This document shows positions 62,364 through 64,000 of a DNA stretch of 64,000 nt, piece by piece. Both the position numbers and the translations under genes were made by a program. This DNA is from Bacteroidales bacterium (GTDB lineage: Bacteria; Bacteroidota; Bacteroidia; Bacteroidales; UBA932), in contig JAFPWX010000011.1 of NCBI GenBank assembly GCA_017412645.1, positions 1 to 64,000 on the forward strand. The letters are read 5' to 3'. Under the pieces are notes generated by a model. That model was not told where the DNA came from and did no database searches. It was given only the letters and a program-made list of their open reading frames with translations. How positions within the stretch are numbered: position 1 is the first letter of the stretch; the number at the start of each line of letters is the position of its first letter.

Positions 62364-64000
62364 CTATTCCTCCGCTGCTTTCACTTCTTCCACCTGAGCG
62401 GAAGCCCAGATATAAATCTGGTTGGAAGTATACTTGCAGGCAGTGCCGGTAACATTGTAACGCTTGTCGGCATCCATGTTGAGGAATTCTTTGAACTGAA
62501 TGCTCACGGCAATCTCATTCGTCTTGTTTTCAGTGTCTTCCGCTATTTTACCGCTGCGGTCGCCGGAAGACTTCTTGTACTGCCAGTTGCCCTTATAGAG
62601 CTCTGTCTGGGGAGTGCCGTCCTCATTGGTGAGAACATATTCGTACCTTGCTGCAACAGTGTCGGTAACGGCTACGTCGTCAATCTTGATGTAACGGCAG
62701 AAATAGTCATCCCAATTGCTTGCAAGTTGGGCCAGAGTAACCTCCTTGGGCTTTGGAAGGTCTGCAGAGAGCTTGGGAGCCTCGCCGACGGTGGCCAGTT
62801 CGTAGTGGAAAGCCGTTGCTTCTGGCAGTCCCTTGTATGCGCTGCCTTCACCATAAACACGGCCGGTGACTGTCTGGCCCGGAGTGAGTTTCACATTGCC
62901 AATCTTATCATAGATGTACAGACCGGCGGACTCATCTTCAATAAAGATATTCGTACCGCTCACATAGGTAACCGTCGCTTTGCCGATAGTGAAGTCGAAC
63001 GGACTTGTCTTACTGTTGTTACAGGCATTACGCACTGCCAGCAGGTTGCCTTCCGCCGTAGTGGAGAGCTGGGTCACAGCAATATTGACCTGGGTCGTAT
63101 CCCTCTTGGGATTGCCTTTCTTGTCTTTTCCGAGAAGGGTACTCTGGAACCAGAGAGTACCGGTGCGGACCTTTCCGGTAGTGTTCTCCGTGGGAGTAAC
63201 CGTTACCGTTACCGTGCCGCCTGTGAGGTCGTAGTTCTTGTCGATGGTGAGCCAATCTGCCTTGGATTCGAATATGAAGGTCTCGCCGTTCTGCTTCATT
63301 TTAACCTCGAAAGGAGTGTTTTCCTTTGCGACGGTGTATTCGGTTTCGTCGGCGATTAAGAGAGCCTTCTGGACTTCAATCACCCTGGCATCGACAAGTT
63401 CGATGGTGGTACCGTAGGTGCTCTTGGGGCCTTCGACTGTCACAAGGTCGCCTACCGCAATGTTGAAGCTACTCCAGTTGTAGCTGCCCGAAGCGTCAAC
63501 CGTGCCGTACACGTAAAGTTCCTTAACGGCCGAACCGTCCACAGAAGCATCAGAAAGATACCAGTTACCATAAGTGGTGTTGGCAATCTTGGTGCAATAT
63601 CCCTTTGCACGGTAGGTCTTGCCGTCGGCGCCTTCAGCGATTTCTTTAACGCTCGATACAGAAACCTCGGCAGTGTTGGTTTCCACAAGAGACACGATGA
63701 TGTTCTGAATCTGGTCGCCGGACTTCAGGTAAACAGTGACCTGCTTTGCATTCGGGCGCGGAAGTGCGGTGAAGGTGACTTCGGTCTTGCCCTTTGAGCC
63801 GGAGGCGGGAGCGATGGTGAGCCAGTGGGTTATGACTTCCTTGCCGGTGGTTGCATCCAGGCTGTCGATATCGTAGAACTGAGTGAGCTGATTGCGGGTT
63901 ATTTTTTCCGTTTTCTTACCCTTAATCGGATCAACATAGGTGGTGTCCACTTCGATGTCGAAATCGAAGGTCCAGTCTCCCGTAGCGTCGATGGTGATCT
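62364..64000 (-). CDS. BACON / OB-module surface protein (5' end outside window)
   Basis: At least 545 residues, open through base 64000. The visible part begins in a BACON-like domain (ITIDATGDWTFDFDIEVDTT, then THWLTIAPASGSKGKTEVTF). OB module 1 (around VSSVKEIAEGADGKTYRAKGYC), another BACON (KADWLTIDKNYDLTGGTVTVTVTP) and OB module 2 (FTIGKATVTYVSGTNIFIEDESAGLYIYD), resembling nuclease-associated OB folds, follow. No catalytic residues are recognised. It is probably a surface lipoprotein paralogous in design to the next gene, separated by a terminator and promoter. Confidence 0.85.
   Translation of the reverse strand, partial: ITIDATGDWTFDFDIEVDTTYVDPIKGKKTEKITRNQLTQFYDIDSLDATTGKEVITHWLTIAPASGSKGKTEVTFTALPRPNAKQVTVYLKSGDQIQNIIVSLVETNTAEVSVSSVKEIAEGADGKTYRAKGYCTKIANTTYGNWYLSDASVDGSAVKELYVYGTVDASGSYNWSSFNIAVGDLVTVEGPKSTYGTTIELVDARVIEVQKALLIADETEYTVAKENTPFEVKMKQNGETFIFESKADWLTIDKNYDLTGGTVTVTVTPTENTTGKVRTGTLWFQSTLLGKDKKGNPKRDTTQVNIAVTQLSTTAEGNLLAVRNACNNSKTSPFDFTIGKATVTYVSGTNIFIEDESAGLYIYDKIGNVKLTPGQTVTGRVYGEGSAYKGLPEATAFHYELATVGEAPKLSADLPKPKEVTLAQLASNWDDYFCRYIKIDDVAVTDTVAARYEYVLTNEDGTPQTELYKGNWQYKKSSGDRSGKIAEDTENKTNEIAVSIQFKEFLNMDADKRYNVTGTACKYTSNQIYIWASAQVEEVKAAEE

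Overview
The window is a gene-dense, fairly GC-rich chromosomal segment from a member of the Bacteroidota, most likely Bacteroidales. Support comes from -7 boxes of the TAnnTTTG type, a SusC-like TonB-dependent receptor with an N-terminal carboxypeptidase-regulatory domain, BACON, DUF5689, BIG2 and FISUMP lipoproteins, a tricorn protease homologue, paired deoxynucleoside kinases, and a compact D-3-phosphoglycerate dehydrogenase. A Rikenellaceae-like or neighbouring gut or rumen lineage is a guess. No rRNA, tRNA, CRISPR array, prophage or replication origin is visible.

Layout. 1-4250: dnaX (partial), two secreted proteins of unknown function, a GGCA-rich tandem repeat, a perfect 18-19 bp hairpin and an AT-richer REP-associated (Y1/HUH) transposase. 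4258-7042: an NtrC-type response regulator with no DNA-binding domain, a PAP2 phosphatase and a SIMPL protein. 7043-7456: repeat-rich and non-coding. 7457-17727: dnaG-metG, facing serC-serA-DUF1015-recQ and a YigZ/IMPACT protein. 17768-24659: an acidic pRiA4b Orf3-like protein, FKBP isomerase, ROK kinase plus sugar permease, acyl-CoA ligase and two tandem deoxynucleoside kinases. 24731-32055: MBL hydrolase, aquaporin, serine hydrolase, nucleoside kinase, uvrA and an EamA transporter. 32052-45112: tricorn protease, recO, an eight-gene overlapping operon (polyprenyl synthase, rsgA, TPR, MATE, U32, S41 protease, rdgB, hydrolase) and a YgjP-like metallopeptidase. 45107-49919: BIG2/FISUMP lipoprotein, rnr, manA, gpmA. 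49927-64000: M3 peptidase, DUF5689 lipoprotein, TonB receptor, endonuclease/exonuclease/phosphatase protein, NUC1-type nuclease lipoprotein and two very large BACON/OB-module lipoproteins.

How the genes work together. The 49927-64000 block reads as one surface system. BACON/OB-module lipoproteins, two extracytoplasmic nuclease or phosphoesterase enzymes, a TonB receptor and a DUF5689 partner are packed with 0-20 nt between genes and have no SusD. I infer a nucleic-acid (nucleotide, phosphate) scavenging locus, and its operon appears to run on into M3 peptidase, gpmA, manA and rnr.

The most striking non-coding pattern is promoter architecture. All eight divergent gene junctions carry two back-to-back -7 boxes separated by only 11-14 bp, and most start codons lie 4-9 nt past the box. 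This implies overlapping bidirectional promoters and leaderless or near-leaderless mRNAs. The uvrA/EamA and tricorn/recO junctions share the same inter-box core (17 of 18 bp). Many convergent pairs overlap at their stop codons and leave no room for terminators.
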